Of a stretch of DNA of 43,564 bases, positions 42,768-43,564 are shown one piece after another; within the stretch, counting starts at the first letter, position 1, and each line of letters starts with the position of its first letter. A program made the translations under genes and the position numbers. The stretch comes from an uncultured Faecalibacterium sp. Its GTDB lineage: Bacteria > Bacillota > Clostridia > Oscillospirales > Ruminococcaceae. The stretch is from assembly GCA_934548045.1 (NCBI GenBank), contig CAKTEM010000021.1, positions 1 to 43,564 on the forward strand. The letters run 5' to 3'. The notes beneath the pieces were generated by a model that had not been told where the DNA came from, did no database searches, and saw nothing but the letters and a program-made list of their open reading frames with translations.

Positions 42768-43267
42768 AGGGTCTTACCCCCTTTGTCGTAATACTCCTGC
42801 CAGTGTTTTTTCTCCCACTTGCGCTTGAGGATGACCTGCGCGCCGAGGTCGGGGCCGCGCGGAATGACGACCAGCCCCGGGATGCCGTACAGAGCCGCCG
42901 CCATCCGGTCGGCGTAGAGCTGGTCGCCGACCATCGCCAGCTGACGGTGCTTGACTCCCAACCGGTGCTGTGCGACCATCAGGGCGAAGGGCAGCGGCTT
43001 TGCCGAGCGGCAGATGCAGGCCAGACCCAGCTTTTCGGCAAAGGGGCGGACGCGCTTTGCCGAGCCGTTGGAGACGATGGTCATCCGGATGCCAGCGGCT
43101 TTCATGGTCTCCAGCCACTGCGCCACCTCGTCGGGCAGCTCCTGACTGCGGTCGGCGGTCAAGGTGTTGTCGATATCCAGCACAAGGCCGCGGATGCCTT
43201 TTTCGGCCAGAAATTCCGGCGTGATGTGGGTAACGTCCTTGAAAACATATTCAGGGGTAATCAGCAT
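42764..43267 (-). CDS. YqeG family HAD phosphatase
   Basis: 167 residues. HAD motifs: VLDIDNTLTAD (Asp nucleophile) at ~31, TIVSNGSAKRV (motif II Ser/Thr), KPLPFALMV (Lys), and MVGDQLYADRMAA (acidic motif). It belongs to the YqeG/phosphatidylglycerol-phosphatase-like group (GEP4), which in some lineages makes phosphatidylglycerol. The start is preceded by ACAAGGAGTATACC. The gene overlaps the Nfo-like gene downstream. Confidence 0.87.
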   Translation of the reverse strand: MLITPEYVFKDVTHITPEFLAEKGIRGLVLDIDNTLTADRSQELPDEVAQWLETMKAAGIRMTIVSNGSAKRVRPFAEKLGLACICRSAKPLPFALMVAQHRLGVKHRQLAMVGDQLYADRMAAALYGIPGLVVIPRGPDLGAQVILKRKWEKKHWQEYYDKGGKTL

Positions 43268-43353
43268 GGTATACTCCTTGTTCTCTCACACTTTGGGCTG
43301 ACAGCAAGGCCCGGCTGTTCAACCCAGTTGATACTGTTGACCGGCCTGCCAAT

Positions 43354-43404
43354 GGCTCTTCCTTTGGGAGAGCTGGCAATGCGTCAGCATTGACTGAGAG
43401 GGCT
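43354..43404. repeat. REP-like palindromic repeat
   Basis: GGCTCTTCCTTTGGGAGAGC is a small palindrome followed by TGGCAATGCG...CATTGACTGAGAGGG. From memory, such GGGAGAGCTGGCA...TGACTGAGAGGG units are a common ruminococcal repeat, with the same GGGAG/TGAC logic as the repeat near 27300. Confidence 0.6.
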
Positions 43405-43417
43405 ATAAAATGAAAAT

Positions 43418-43444
43418 AGGAGAGCCTGCAAAACAGGCTCTCCT
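43418..43444 (-). terminator. Terminator of rpsU
   Basis: AGGAGAGCCTG and CAGGCTCTCCT are perfect 11-nt arms with a 5-nt loop. On the minus strand ATTTTCATTTT follows, after the stop codon at 43492. Confidence 0.85.
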
Positions 43445-43491
43445 ACATCGGCGTTAGCAACGCGAAAATCTAAAGCAACTAGCGACGTCAA

Positions 43492-43564
43492 TTACTTGAA
43501 CTTGCGCTTGCGGGCTGCTTCGGACTTCTTCTTGCGCTTGACAGACGGCTTCTCGTAAGCCTCG
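43492..43564 (-). CDS. rpsU: Ribosomal protein S21, 3' end only
   Basis: Truncated by the window edge. The visible C-terminus reads EAYEKPSVKRKKKSEAARKR then KFK, stop at 43492. This matches the C-terminal basic tail of S21, a small 30S protein involved in initiation. The terminator 43418-43444 follows. Confidence 0.9.
   Translation of the reverse strand, partial: EAYEKPSVKRKKKSEAARKRKFK

Larger units (their letters stand above)
43268..43491. other. Intergenic region between rpsU and yqeG with repeats
   Basis: No gene is visible. It holds a REP-like repeat (43354-43404) and the terminator of rpsU (43418-43444). A promoter for yqeG is not clear. Confidence 0.5.

Overview
The window looks like a chromosomal segment of a Faecalibacterium-type gut Firmicute (Ruminococcaceae/Oscillospiraceae). 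A preQ1-III riboswitch that closely resembles the type known from Faecalibacterium prausnitzii precedes queT. The core genes are GC-rich with strong Shine-Dalgarno sites, and the gene set fits a strict anaerobe: a group B-like [FeFe] hydrogenase, fhs with a ZTP riboswitch, a CD1247-type protein and a clostridial DUF512-der-plsY operon.

Bases 1 to about 8,990 are accessory DNA, AT-rich at first and then of middling GC. The first 1.7 kb holds a secreted protein, a small zinc-ribbon membrane protein and, facing the other way, a frameshifted DUF6061 gene. Next comes a one-way module that looks like the recombinase end of an integrative element: a GAF-SARP (BTAD) transcription activator, two clusters of 11-bp-spaced heptads like SARP operators, a long hairpin-rich leader, a sigma-70-like factor, a small CxxC protein, a long MazF-family protein, a DUF6551 (ParB/DGQH-like) protein, a TnpW-like protein and a large serine recombinase. 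The module stops at tRNA-Ala(GGC). A 24-bp copy of the tRNA 5' half lies 120 bp further on, next to a consensus promoter.

From about 9.0 kb the DNA is core chromosome. Minus-strand genes cover phospholipid synthesis and ribosome assembly (plsY, der, DUF512), L32 and YceD, a small P-loop protein, pgi and a DacF-type carboxypeptidase. Plus-strand genes follow: mtaB, hydrogenase, a small secreted NEAT-like protein, a pyridoxal-kinase-type gene, trmL, degV, queT, secA, an M20 amidohydrolase and msrA. Then come fhs (minus), an AT-rich MFS transporter, an SGNH hydrolase, and the run cysteine desulfurase-thiI-cinA-cinA-like membrane protein. The window ends with minus-strand genes: an AT-rich BspA-like lipoprotein, an acidic zinc-ribbon protein, efp, an AP-endonuclease-2-type TIM barrel, a YqeG phosphatase and the 3' end of rpsU.

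The most interesting part is the regulatory logic of the accessory module. A SARP-type activator has matching helically phased operators just after its own gene, followed by tandem terminators and mutually exclusive RNA hairpins ahead of a sigma factor. Three later genes are each preceded by a hairpin flanked by ACATATT-like repeats, and the recombinase has its own leader of crossing stems. Together this reads as a multi-step switch for element genes. This is inferred from sequence patterns only.
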